Shown here: one piece after another, positions 32,817-41,712 of the stretch | Layout: every line of letters starts with the position of its first letter | Numbering within the stretch: position 1 is the first letter of the stretch | DNA from: Fidelibacterota bacterium | GTDB taxonomy: Bacteria; Fidelibacterota; Fidelibacteria; Fidelibacterales; Fidelibacteraceae | NCBI GenBank assembly: GCA_028716785.1 | Contig: JAQUPD010000007.1 | Span: 1 to 64,000, forward strand | DNA: 64,000 bases | Direction of reading: 5' to 3' | The notes under the pieces: generated by a model | The model's input: only the letters and a program-made list of their open reading frames with translations | The model's database searches: none | Told to the model about the DNA's origin: nothing | Made by a program: the position numbers and the translations under genes

Positions 32817-35800
32817 ACTTTTTTCTATCTATTTTTAAGAAGTAACAAAATAAAGAGGAAACGACAAGGGAGCCAAAAAAGGTAACACCTTCAAAAATTT
32901 TTGCAGAGGGATAGCCATTATATTGGTATTGGATGATAGATTCTGCAAGGAAAAAGGCTACAAGAGCAAGGGGGATAACCGAGGGCATTGCCCGATAGAA
33001 AACTTGATAGAGCCAGAAGAGCCAAATTGCAGCAACAAAGCCAATCCATAACCAATTTATTAAGGTATCGTGGTAAAAAAGAGCCATAAATCCCCACCCG
33101 CTAAAGAGAAAAAAAACCATTTCAAGCATGCGATGTTTTACCCCTCCACAGGTCAAACGATCCACTCCGCGAAAAATGAGAAGAATTCCAAGGCAAACAC
33201 ACACATAAATCAGCAAGCGATTCATTAAAAGATCCAGAAGGGGAAATTTGGTATTGAGGGCTGAATAATCTGCCCAAGCAGGTTGGAACGTGTCTAAGGA
33301 ATTTTTAATGGCAGACAAAACGCCTACTCCAATAAACCCTGCTGATAATCCGACCCATCCTGAAGGGTTATCACGCAAGTGATCTGTTTCTGGATCCCTA
33401 ATGGAAAGTAAGAAAAGTGGCAAGGTAAAAGCAAAAATTGCTCTACCAAGAAGTCCAAAGGAAATTGCTTGAAAAATCTGTCCAAACAGGGGTTCAATAG
33501 GATTGAAATTAAATTTTATACTAGGCCATACATTCCAAAGGTGAAGCAGACTCAAGAAAAAAAGGAGAATTCCGCAGGAAATCCAAAAACGATAGGAAAT
33601 AAAGTGGCTATGCATTTGTTGATAATGGAAAATAGCAGCGATGATAATCAGGATAAAGAGGATAACAAGGGCAATATTTTGAAACAGCATAAGCTGTGAT
33701 TGTCGATATCGTTCTTCTCGTTCCCATTGTTCTGGAATTTTAATATAGCCTGGATTGTAATCTGTAATTTCGTCTCCCGAGAGTGTCACAAAAAGGTGTC
33801 CTTCACCTTGATGAAGGGGATAGCGCAGAGTATCAGCCCACGTAAACGTCCAGTCGATTCGATGAGGCATTTGTTTTGGGGTGGCAGAGATTTCTTTAAG
33901 GGTTTGAGGATCAAGGCCGAGGTTGGCTTTAAGGAACGCGTGGGCATGAGATCTGGCTTCTTTTTCAGAGAGGTAGGGGGCGGGGCGGGCTTCCGGCAGG
34001 CGGTGGATAAAACGGCGTATCCATCCGTTGTTATCGACAAAAATACGAAATTCTTCAGCGCGGTCAGAAACGTCTCCTTCGATGCAGACATACCGAACTT
34101 CCCAAGAGGGACCCGGAAGGAAAGTTCCCATCACTTGTCTAACCGCAGCCTCTCCACCGCACTGCCGGACGAAGCGGCCTTCAGCAACTTTGGGTTCCCA
34201 CACCTGTTCGCTTACCATCCATTCTTGCTGTGAAAGATAAAATCCCCTGTCTGCAAGGGCCGCTTCAGAGGCCGCACGTGCCTCAGCCCGCCCCACCCAT
34301 AGACCTGGATCTTCTCGATAAAAAGAATTTTTATGATACCAAAGAAAAACAAAAATAAATCCTATAATTACTAAAAATCCCCGTGCCATTGGCGTGATCC
34401 GACTTGTTTTAACGGGTAAATTTATATGCTTCTCTTTTTTAGGCAGCAAAGAAATTTCTGATTCATTGGGATATGATGGTTTTAAATCGCTTTTCCCATA
34501 TCTTAAACGCTGAAAAAGAACAATCCAAAGAGGCATTAAAGCAGCAAAAATAATTACCACTCGATGGAATTCACTGCCCGGGGCTGATGTATTAAATAGA
34601 GGGAGGGATGTCCATACGACATCATAAACACTATGAAGAATGACAGGTGGCAAGAGTCCAAAGCGTAAGTATAAAAGTCCAAATATAAGGGATGGGAGGA
34701 ATAGTTCAACCACACGGGCATAAGCGGGTTGATTTACATACGAGGCATGTCCTGCTCCAAAAATTAGTGCCTGTAAAACAAGTGCGATACCAATCCACAC
34801 TTTTTTTCCTCCCAGTCGCTTACCAATCAACGCTGCACCTGCAATGGGAATTGCCCGAAACAGAGCCTCTTCCCAAAAGCCTGCCTGTAAGGAAATCGCT
34901 AAAGGATTTAACCAGGGAAGAAAGTGTGCAAGAATATTAGGATCATACAAGGGACTTGCTGGAGACCACCAATTCCATTTTTGGGTCACAACAAGATAAA
35001 AAGCCGTTGTAAAAGCCAATAAAATACCAACGGATAAATAACCAATCCATGTTTGTTGAAAAACCTCCCGTGTCGCGCCTACAGGTCGCTTCCAAATTTT
35101 CCAAAGCTGAATTTGTTTGGGGAACGCCAACCGAGTAAGTCCCTCTGCAACGATAAAGGTAAATGTCATCACAATAGCAAGAATTGCACCAGAAAGAATA
35201 CCATTAAAAACGTGTTGAGCAATAAAACTCCCTTTTGACAAGGCGGTATCATACGTCGTCCACAACAGAGGCCATTGATTGAAAAGCGCAGCAATTTGAA
35301 GAAGCGCAATACCTGAACCCCAAAGTAAAGCAGGTTTCCAACGGACTTCATGATGTTTTACCAAATAGAAAAAGCCTATAAAAGCTCCTATTCCCAAAAA
35401 AATGATCATAAGAACTAAACCAATGTTGCTAATCATTCGATTTGCTGCCCGCATTTCTTTGTAACGTAAATAGAAACTTTCAGGTATGGTGACATATTGT
35501 TTTATTTGAGTAACCTTATCACCACTCACCGTAAAAAGAATACGATATCGACCCTCTTCTCCCAGCTTTTCCGTTGTATGTTCAAAAACAAAAACATAAT
35601 CCTTTCGTCCACTAACCTTTATTTCTGACGATTTTTCTATTTCATGATAGGCCTTTATTGGAAGGTTATATTTTGTTGCTGTTGAAAAAACTAACGCACG
35701 CGCAGCATTTTCTGAATATTGAAGCCCAGGAGCATCGTCTGGCATTCTTTCATAAAATCCAAACACTGTTCCCGAAGGTGTCAGGTAGACTAAAAATTCT

Positions 35801-36159
35801 TCTTCCTGATTTTCCTTAAAAAAACGCACATGCCAGGTATAGGGTTCATAAAGAGAATCTTGTAACATCTTTTTAAAGGTTTCTTTTCCCCCTACTTCCA
35901 ACTCCGTATAGTATTGGATATCCTGATCCAAACGAAAATGAACAGCAGTTTGCATATCAGATATTGAAAATTCCTGTAACTCTGCAACTTGTTGAGCAAT
36001 TTTTATTATCTCTTCGCGATCTTTTTCAGCCTGGATATCAACAACCGGAAAAGCTTTTGTAAAATTTCGCCATGTATATATAATCCCCAAGATAGAGAGC
36101 AAAACAAAGAGGAACCAACGAATAAAAGCTTTCCTTTTAGTCATGGATGTTTCTCTCAC
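32803..36159 (-). CDS. Large CPBP-family membrane protease with duplicated periplasmic domain
   Basis: 1118 residues. After a first membrane helix (13-30) comes a soluble domain (~40-235), then a CPBP (Abi) membrane block with the glutamate motif EEALFR, later GAGHASYV and HSVYDVVW, as in Rce1-like proteases. A further helix (~595-612) leads to a second soluble domain (~620-830) clearly related to the first: paired strings are VSGDKVT..YVTIPE and LSGDEIT..YIKIPE. About eight more helices close the protein. The start could be the GTG at 36159, overlapping mutL's stop by 4 bp, or the ATG at 36144. Substrate unknown. Confidence 0.82.
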   Translation of the reverse strand: MRETSMTKRKAFIRWFLFVLLSILGIIYTWRNFTKAFPVVDIQAEKDREEIIKIAQQVAELQEFSISDMQTAVHFRLDQDIQYYTELEVGGKETFKKMLQDSLYEPYTWHVRFFKENQEEEFLVYLTPSGTVFGFYERMPDDAPGLQYSENAARALVFSTATKYNLPIKAYHEIEKSSEIKVSGRKDYVFVFEHTTEKLGEEGRYRILFTVSGDKVTQIKQYVTIPESFYLRYKEMRAANRMISNIGLVLMIIFLGIGAFIGFFYLVKHHEVRWKPALLWGSGIALLQIAALFNQWPLLWTTYDTALSKGSFIAQHVFNGILSGAILAIVMTFTFIVAEGLTRLAFPKQIQLWKIWKRPVGATREVFQQTWIGYLSVGILLAFTTAFYLVVTQKWNWWSPASPLYDPNILAHFLPWLNPLAISLQAGFWEEALFRAIPIAGAALIGKRLGGKKVWIGIALVLQALIFGAGHASYVNQPAYARVVELFLPSLIFGLLYLRFGLLPPVILHSVYDVVWTSLPLFNTSAPGSEFHRVVIIFAALMPLWIVLFQRLRYGKSDLKPSYPNESEISLLPKKEKHINLPVKTSRITPMARGFLVIIGFIFVFLWYHKNSFYREDPGLWVGRAEARAASEAALADRGFYLSQQEWMVSEQVWEPKVAEGRFVRQCGGEAAVRQVMGTFLPGPSWEVRYVCIEGDVSDRAEEFRIFVDNNGWIRRFIHRLPEARPAPYLSEKEARSHAHAFLKANLGLDPQTLKEISATPKQMPHRIDWTFTWADTLRYPLHQGEGHLFVTLSGDEITDYNPGYIKIPEQWEREERYRQSQLMLFQNIALVILFILIIIAAIFHYQQMHSHFISYRFWISCGILLFFLSLLHLWNVWPSIKFNFNPIEPLFGQIFQAISFGLLGRAIFAFTLPLFLLSIRDPETDHLRDNPSGWVGLSAGFIGVGVLSAIKNSLDTFQPAWADYSALNTKFPLLDLLMNRLLIYVCVCLGILLIFRGVDRLTCGGVKHRMLEMVFFLFSGWGFMALFYHDTLINWLWIGFVAAIWLFWLYQVFYRAMPSVIPLALVAFFLAESIIQYQYNGYPSAKIFEGVTFFGSLVVSSLFCYFLKIDRKKYEKS

Positions 36160-37973
36160 CTCTCCTCAAACCGTCGTTTTAATTCATTGAGGGTAAGTTG
36201 TATAATGATAGGTTTGCCCGAAGGCGACATGTAGGGATTGTCTGTTTGAAAGAGTTCATCAGTAAGTCGTTGCATTTCAGCTGGTGTCATGATTTCTCCC
36301 CGTCGAATTGCAGCTCTTTCTGCATAAGAATTGGCAACTTTTTCACTGATAGGATTGTGCAACCGTCGAGAGGCTTTATAATCATCAAGAATTTGCATTA
36401 CCACTTTTCCTTCCTCTAACCAGTGTAAATCTGCTGGAATTGCCTCAAGAAGAATGGTGTATTTCCCAAATTCCCTCATGGAAAAACCCAACTTTTCAAG
36501 GGAAGGAATAATTTCAAGAAGCAAAGAATAATCATCTGGAGAGAGTTCCAGGCTGATAGGAAAAAGAAGTTGTTGACTGGCTGAAGCTGAGATTTGTTGA
36601 AGGGATTTTAACGCCCGATCATAGAGAATGCGTGTATGGGCAGCTCTTTGATCAATAATCACAATACCACTGGAAATTTGAGTGAAAATATATTTCCCGT
36701 GAGCTTGCCAAAAATTACGTTCAATGGTTATGGAGTGAGGTTCATCAGAATAAAACATTTCATCAGAGATACTTTTTTCAAAGCGACGTATCCGATCATC
36801 CAGTGATAACATGGAAGGCTGTTCAAAAGAAGTCTTTGAACCTGCTTGAGGCTCGCTGTTTTTTGAGGTGTCCGAAAAAGTAAGTTGTTCACCTTCTAAT
36901 CTGGGAAGAGCAGGTGTTTTTAGGGATTGGAATTCTGCTTCTTGAAAATTTGAAGTAAGGGATGTTTCTTTACGATCAGTCTCCACAAGCCAATGTTTTA
37001 ATGCCTGTTCGCAACTCTGACGTATAAATTGATATATAATCCACTCATTTTTAAATTTTACTTCTGTTTTTGCAGGATGTACATTTACATCAACCTCTTT
37101 AAGAGGAAGCGTTAAAAAAAGAACAAAAAAGGGGAATTCTCCTTTATCCAAAGAGGCGCCATAAGCTGAATAAACAGCACTATTCATCAGGCGGTCTGTC
37201 ACTAATCGCCCATTAACATAAAAATATTGTTCACCACTTTTCCGTCGGACAAGATCACGAGCACCCATAAATCCCACAAGAGTGAGGGGTGGTTCTTCCT
37301 GATGAATTGCGATACAATTTTCCATGACTCGTGGTGAAAAAATTCTCCGAAGCCGAGAGGATAAATCTTCAGGAGGCAAACGATAGACCTCTCTTTCATC
37401 CGCTGTAAAATGGAAGCGAACAGATGGTCTTGAGATGGCAAATCGACGGACAATTTCTACACAATGTCGGTACTCAGCATTTGTCGATTTCAGGAATTTT
37501 TTCCGCGCCGGCGTATTGAAAAAAAGATTTCTAACGGTAATGGACGTCCCTTGTTTCATTGCAACGCCTTCAAGGCAATCAACTTTTCCACCATTCATGA
37601 AGAGTCGAAATCCTTCAGCCCGGGAATTATTGCATGTTTTTGCTTCAATACGAGAGACAGACGCAATACTGGCTAAAGCCTCTCCCCGAAAGCCAAGGGT
37701 TTTTACTTCGGCAAGATCATCAACATGGAAAAGCTTACTTGTGGCATGTTGTTCAAAAGCCAATAAAAGATCATCTTGGTCCATTCCTGTCCCGTTATCA
37801 ATAACACGAATAAGTTCACGACCACCATCATTGATTTGAATAATAATCTCAGTGGCTCCTGCATCAAGACTATTTTCAATCAATTCTTTAACTACAGAGG
37901 CGGGACGTTGAACCACTTCACCAGCAGCAATACGATTACAGAGGAATTCAGGCATTATTTGAATGACAGACAC
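36156..37973 (-). CDS. mutL: DNA mismatch repair protein MutL
   Basis: 605 residues. The N-terminal GHKL ATPase is intact: ELIENSLDAGA, DNGTGM, TLGFRGEAL and GTSITVRNLFFNTPARKKF. The C-terminal dimerisation domain is altered at the usual endonuclease sites: DQRAAHTRILYD stands where DQHAxxExxxxE is expected, and SPSGKP replaces the Cys/His-containing CPHGRP. It may therefore rely on another nicking activity, as E. coli MutL does. It is first in the mutL-CPBP-miaA cluster. The N-terminus MSVIQIMPEFLCNRIAAGEVVQRP fits the start. Confidence 0.95.
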   Translation of the reverse strand: MSVIQIMPEFLCNRIAAGEVVQRPASVVKELIENSLDAGATEIIIQINDGGRELIRVIDNGTGMDQDDLLLAFEQHATSKLFHVDDLAEVKTLGFRGEALASIASVSRIEAKTCNNSRAEGFRLFMNGGKVDCLEGVAMKQGTSITVRNLFFNTPARKKFLKSTNAEYRHCVEIVRRFAISRPSVRFHFTADEREVYRLPPEDLSSRLRRIFSPRVMENCIAIHQEEPPLTLVGFMGARDLVRRKSGEQYFYVNGRLVTDRLMNSAVYSAYGASLDKGEFPFFVLFLTLPLKEVDVNVHPAKTEVKFKNEWIIYQFIRQSCEQALKHWLVETDRKETSLTSNFQEAEFQSLKTPALPRLEGEQLTFSDTSKNSEPQAGSKTSFEQPSMLSLDDRIRRFEKSISDEMFYSDEPHSITIERNFWQAHGKYIFTQISSGIVIIDQRAAHTRILYDRALKSLQQISASASQQLLFPISLELSPDDYSLLLEIIPSLEKLGFSMREFGKYTILLEAIPADLHWLEEGKVVMQILDDYKASRRLHNPISEKVANSYAERAAIRRGEIMTPAEMQRLTDELFQTDNPYMSPSGKPIIIQLTLNELKRRFEER

Positions 37974-38286
37974 TCATAACTCCATTCTATTCTGTATAGC
38001 GTAAAATTACAGCGCTGGAATACAGAATTCAATTAGGAAAGCACACTCTCCAGGAAAGATAAATATTGACTCCCTATAAACTTCAGTAATAATACAAATA
38101 AAATTATAAGCATTAACTCATTGTCAATAGGATAAAATAGGACATCTTTTGACATTTAAATTAATTTATTTAGGGATTTTTATTTGTTAAAAAATTTTAG
38201 CCTATGCTTGTCTAATAGGAAAATGAATTCTTATATTTCCAGCTGGGAAAGATTCCCATCTATTTAAAAGTCGTAAAATATAGTTC
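37974..38286. other. Gap between mutL and queH
   Basis: AT-rich, no gene recognised. It holds the divergent promoters of mutL and queH; the queH promoter lies at its right edge. Confidence 0.5.
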
Positions 38287-38315
38287 TTGCTTGCTTTTTT
38301 AAGAATTGATAATGT
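38287..38315 (+). promoter_or_regulatory. Putative promoter of queH
   Basis: TTGCTT at 38287-38292, 17-base spacer, TAATGT at 38310-38315. The queH ATG begins at 38322, about where transcription would start, so the message may be leaderless. Confidence 0.45.
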
Positions 38316-38321
38316 TTATTA

Positions 38322-38867
38322 ATGAGTGAAAGATCTCCAAAAGTGTTGCTTCATACATGTTGTTCACCGTGTGCTTCAGCATCAACGCTTCGTTTGATAA
38401 AAGATAATTACACTGTAACTCTTTTTTTTAGTAACTCAAACATTTTTCCTGAGGAAGAATATAATAAACGCTTAATGAATGCCCGAAAATTGGCAAATAT
38501 TCTAAATGTTCCATTGCTGGAAGATATTTATGATCATGACTCTTGGCGATTGTGGATTCGCGGGTTTGAATCGGAGCCAGAGCGAGGGAAGCGGTGTGAA
38601 AAATGTTTTCATTTTAATCTTCAGAAAACCTGGCAAAAAGCAAAAGACCTTAACATCCCATTTTTTACAACGACCTTAACCATTAGTCCGTACAAAATTT
38701 CTCCTGTTATACTGCAAATAGGTCGACAATTTCCTGGTTTTTTGGCTTATAATTTTAAAAAGGAAGATGGATACAAGAAAAGTATTGAACTTAGTCATCA
38801 ATGGGATTTATACCGGCAAAAATATTGCGGATGTGAATATTCTATGAACGGTGAGCATAAAGTATAG
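38322..38867 (+). CDS. queH: Epoxyqueuosine reductase QueH
   Basis: Last step of queuosine synthesis in tRNA anticodons by the QueH (not QueG) route. 181 residues with the family's cysteines: Cys13, Cys14 and Cys17 (HTCCSPCAS), Cys92 and Cys95 (CEKC), Cys169 and Cys171 (YCGC), which bind an Fe-S cluster and a second metal. TTTLTISPYKI is also typical. There is no Shine-Dalgarno, and the promoter is close to the ATG. No other queuosine genes are in the window. Confidence 0.92.
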   Translation: MSERSPKVLLHTCCSPCASASTLRLIKDNYTVTLFFSNSNIFPEEEYNKRLMNARKLANILNVPLLEDIYDHDSWRLWIRGFESEPERGKRCEKCFHFNLQKTWQKAKDLNIPFFTTTLTISPYKISPVILQIGRQFPGFLAYNFKKEDGYKKSIELSHQWDLYRQKYCGCEYSMNGEHKV

Positions 38868-38905
38868 TATTGAGTTAATGATGTAAGTTTTTACATGAAA
38901 TGAAA

Positions 38906-38926
38906 GGGGCGGATTTTGTCCGCCCC
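38906..38926. terminator. Hairpin between queH and the envelope operon
   Basis: GGGGCGGA-TTTTG-TCCGCCCC, a perfect 8-bp GC-rich stem between convergent genes. T-richness is slight on both sides; it could end either transcript. Confidence 0.65.
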
Positions 38927-39001
38927 ATATCATATTTTCAGATAAACTTATGAACTCAGAATTCGGGATTTACTTCAAAATTCACACTTCATCATTTATT
39001 A

Positions 39002-40657
39002 TTATTTCAACAGAGTCATGTTGCGAATTTTAACGACATTCCCAGCTTCCATCCGATAAACATACGAACCAGATGCAACTTTTTTACCATTCATATCGGT
39101 TCCATCCCAAACAAAGGAATGGGTTCCTTTATTCAGAGGTGAATTCACAAGGACTTTCACTTCTTTACCGGTAATATCATAGATAGTAAGTTTTACATGT
39201 TCGGCTTTTGGTATAGTAAGAGATAGTGTGGTAGATGGGTTGAAGGGATTGGGAAAATTCTGTTCAAGTTTATAGGCAAAAGGCAATAAAGGATTGTTTT
39301 TATCAATGCTGTTTCCAATTTTCGGATCCATAACGATAATGGGTGCTGAGTAATTAGGATTGAAAAGATCGCCGCCCGGTAATGAAATACTTGACGTATA
39401 GAGGACTTCCAAGTGTTGATCAGCATCGATGTTACACACGGAGATTACGTTCCAAAGACCACCATCATTAACATAAGCTGTATCCACGAACGCAAGTTCC
39501 CAATTGTCTAGAGTATGAATGTCACCTCCTTTGTAGGATACCAAAAAAATCATAGCATTTGGTGGGCCCGAGTAACGGGATCCGAAGACAAAATCCAGAT
39601 AGCCATCGCCGTCAATATCTCCTTGATCTCCGCCACCGAGATAACCGCCGTTCAACATGTCTTCACCGTGGATTGCAAACAATGGCGTTCTTTTCAGAGA
39701 ATCGCCGTCTTCTTCGAGAATCCAGATATGGCGCGTTTCATCTCCATAAAAGTATTCACCTACAATAATCTCTTTCGTTCCATTACCATCAATATCTGCT
39801 ACCTGAGCAGCATCAAACGTGATACCCCCTGGCAATGGACTCATCTCATTGTATTCCCAGTCAGTGCCATTCCATGTCGTCTTGCTAATAACCACTTCAT
39901 CAAACGTGTAAAAACTGTTATTTATTACAGCTACATCCCATTTGTTGTCTCCATGGTAATCAAAATCTTGGGCTGTTGCTTCAATTTCCCATGTTTCAGA
40001 TCCATCGCCGGCATCTGGAATATTACTGACAGTAATAACACCAAAGTGATAATGACTGCTATTCCCTGAGCGGTCTGCAAAGATTATCCGTTTTACGCCA
40101 TCCCCTTTGATGTCGGCAATCTCCATGGAAAAGGGACGAAGGTTAATATTATCTTCATCCACAATTGTCCAGGCTGCATTTGGCGCATAGCCTCCTTCTC
40201 CATCATCAACACCAAAAATATCGGATGTTGTGGACTGCTGTTCATAAATCAAGACTCTATATGGATTGGCTTCCTCTGCAAAATTGTTGACTGGCATCCA
40301 GATCAACTCCATCTTGCCATCGCCATCCAAATCGTCCATTTCTAAGGGTGGCCATGTGTTTTGAGCTTTTACCGGCGCAACAGCACTCCATACCACTTCC
40401 CATTCTGTTCCCGTGTATTCCAACTTGTAAATGCGTGGTATGAGTTCACTGGGACCATCGTTCCAGTTGTCGTTAACAAGAAAAATCTCTTTCCGTCCGT
40501 CTCCATCGGTGTCCACTCCAGCAATCATGGCACCTACGCCTCCGTTGTTTAAATTCGCTTCCGGAATTGGAATTTCGGAAACTCGGGAAAACTCAATTGC
40601 ATAAAGTGAAGAAACGAGGAAACATCCTAAAAACAAGACACTAGCAATTCGTTTCAT
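39002..40657 (-). CDS. Secreted FG-GAP repeat protein with type IX sorting domain
   Basis: 551 residues. Signal peptide (KRIASVLFLGCFLVSSLYA), then repeated DxDGDGxxE/D calcium-loop units (GVDTDGDGRKEI, DLDGDGKMELI, DIDGNGTKEII, DIDGDGYLDFV) typical of FG-GAP/VCBS propellers. The last ~85 residues are a sorting domain: QNFPNPFNPST, KLTIYDITGKEVKVLV and ASGSYVYRMEAG. It is predicted to be exported and attached to the surface by type IX secretion. It is the fourth gene of the TonB receptor operon, with AAAGGAG at the start. Confidence 0.88.
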   Translation of the reverse strand: MKRIASVLFLGCFLVSSLYAIEFSRVSEIPIPEANLNNGGVGAMIAGVDTDGDGRKEIFLVNDNWNDGPSELIPRIYKLEYTGTEWEVVWSAVAPVKAQNTWPPLEMDDLDGDGKMELIWMPVNNFAEEANPYRVLIYEQQSTTSDIFGVDDGEGGYAPNAAWTIVDEDNINLRPFSMEIADIKGDGVKRIIFADRSGNSSHYHFGVITVSNIPDAGDGSETWEIEATAQDFDYHGDNKWDVAVINNSFYTFDEVVISKTTWNGTDWEYNEMSPLPGGITFDAAQVADIDGNGTKEIIVGEYFYGDETRHIWILEEDGDSLKRTPLFAIHGEDMLNGGYLGGGDQGDIDGDGYLDFVFGSRYSGPPNAMIFLVSYKGGDIHTLDNWELAFVDTAYVNDGGLWNVISVCNIDADQHLEVLYTSSISLPGGDLFNPNYSAPIIVMDPKIGNSIDKNNPLLPFAYKLEQNFPNPFNPSTTLSLTIPKAEHVKLTIYDITGKEVKVLVNSPLNKGTHSFVWDGTDMNGKKVASGSYVYRMEAGNVVKIRNMTLLK

Positions 40658-40696
40658 TTTTTTCTCCTTTCTCTTTTTTCTATCCTTAACATTTTA

Positions 40697-41692
40697 TTAA
40701 AAAGATAATCCTAAAGAAAATCTATGACTATTGGTTAGCATTCCCAAATCAGAATAGGCATAATCAATACAGAGAGTTGTCCATCCTTTTACAGGAATCC
40801 GAATTCCTGCTCCCACAGTTAATCCTCCTTCATCAGCTGCAAATTTATAACCTCCACGAAGAGATGCCATATCCCGAAAAGAATATTCAATACCCAGATT
40901 ATATTGTTCAACATTGTTATTAGGATGAATCATATCCCCAGCAAGGGTTAGGCGATAGTTTACTTTTTCAAGGAGATTAATACTGGTTCCAAAACGAAAC
41001 ATAACGGGTAAAGAATATGTTTGAAATTTTTTAGGTACTTGAGGATCAGGGAGATAGGAATGTTGATCTGAGTAATCAATATATTCGCCGCTGAATCGTA
41101 CTTCAGGACCAAAGTTCATAATAGACATTCCAAGTCTTAAGCCATGAAAATTTGTACGATAAATAGACCCAAGGTCTAAAGACCACGCACTATAATTATG
41201 GTCCATATATTCTTCTCGAACCAACTTTCCTGTTACACCAATGGAGACACGGTCAGTAAGATATCGTCCATAGGTGAGTCCAAGAGTATAATTAGAAAGT
41301 GAAAAATATTCGCCGGTCCCACTTGGGTCATCAAGGGATGTGATTTCCATATCATCTGTCATTAAATAGATTGAACTAATAGCAAAAGTCCCCACATTGC
41401 CTAAGGTCATGGATAAAGCCGCTCCACCAAACGCCATATCTGCTGGCCATTGAGTTTGAGAAAGAAAGAGCTGATTTTTTCCTCCATCAACCACTCCGGC
41501 AGGATTCCAAAAAATAGCTTCTGCCCCTGAAGCAACCGTTGTATATGCTTCGCCCATGCCAGCACCTTTGGCGCCCATTCCAATTTCCATAAATTGCCCC
41601 ACGACGGTTCCAACCGGTGCAAAAGCTGCCAGAGGGCTCACCGTAACCAGAAGCAAAAGTGTCAGGACAAGTAAGAATGATTTATTTTTCAT
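40697..41692 (-). CDS. PorV/PorQ-like outer-membrane protein
   Basis: 331 residues, signal peptide then an outer-membrane barrel. The N-terminal MEIGMGAKGAGMGEAYTTVA followed by EAIFWNPAGV is characteristic of the PorV/UPF0164 family of FCB bacteria; the protein ends in Phe (RFSLGLSF). PorV relatives shuttle cargo carrying sorting domains to the surface, and the gene next in the operon encodes such a cargo. It lies 20 bp after the 669-aa protein gene. Confidence 0.88.
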   Translation of the reverse strand: MKNKSFLLVLTLLLLVTVSPLAAFAPVGTVVGQFMEIGMGAKGAGMGEAYTTVASGAEAIFWNPAGVVDGGKNQLFLSQTQWPADMAFGGAALSMTLGNVGTFAISSIYLMTDDMEITSLDDPSGTGEYFSLSNYTLGLTYGRYLTDRVSIGVTGKLVREEYMDHNYSAWSLDLGSIYRTNFHGLRLGMSIMNFGPEVRFSGEYIDYSDQHSYLPDPQVPKKFQTYSLPVMFRFGTSINLLEKVNYRLTLAGDMIHPNNNVEQYNLGIEYSFRDMASLRGGYKFAADEGGLTVGAGIRIPVKGWTTLCIDYAYSDLGMLTNSHRFSLGLSF

Positions 41693-41712
41693 TATTTTAT
41701 CCTCTCTTCACA

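Noticed and set aside
33700-34240. Long antisense frames in the GC-rich island of the CPBP gene
   Set aside because: They are the expected by-product of GC-rich coding sequence on the other strand; the minus-strand frame has clear protein-family and duplication signals.
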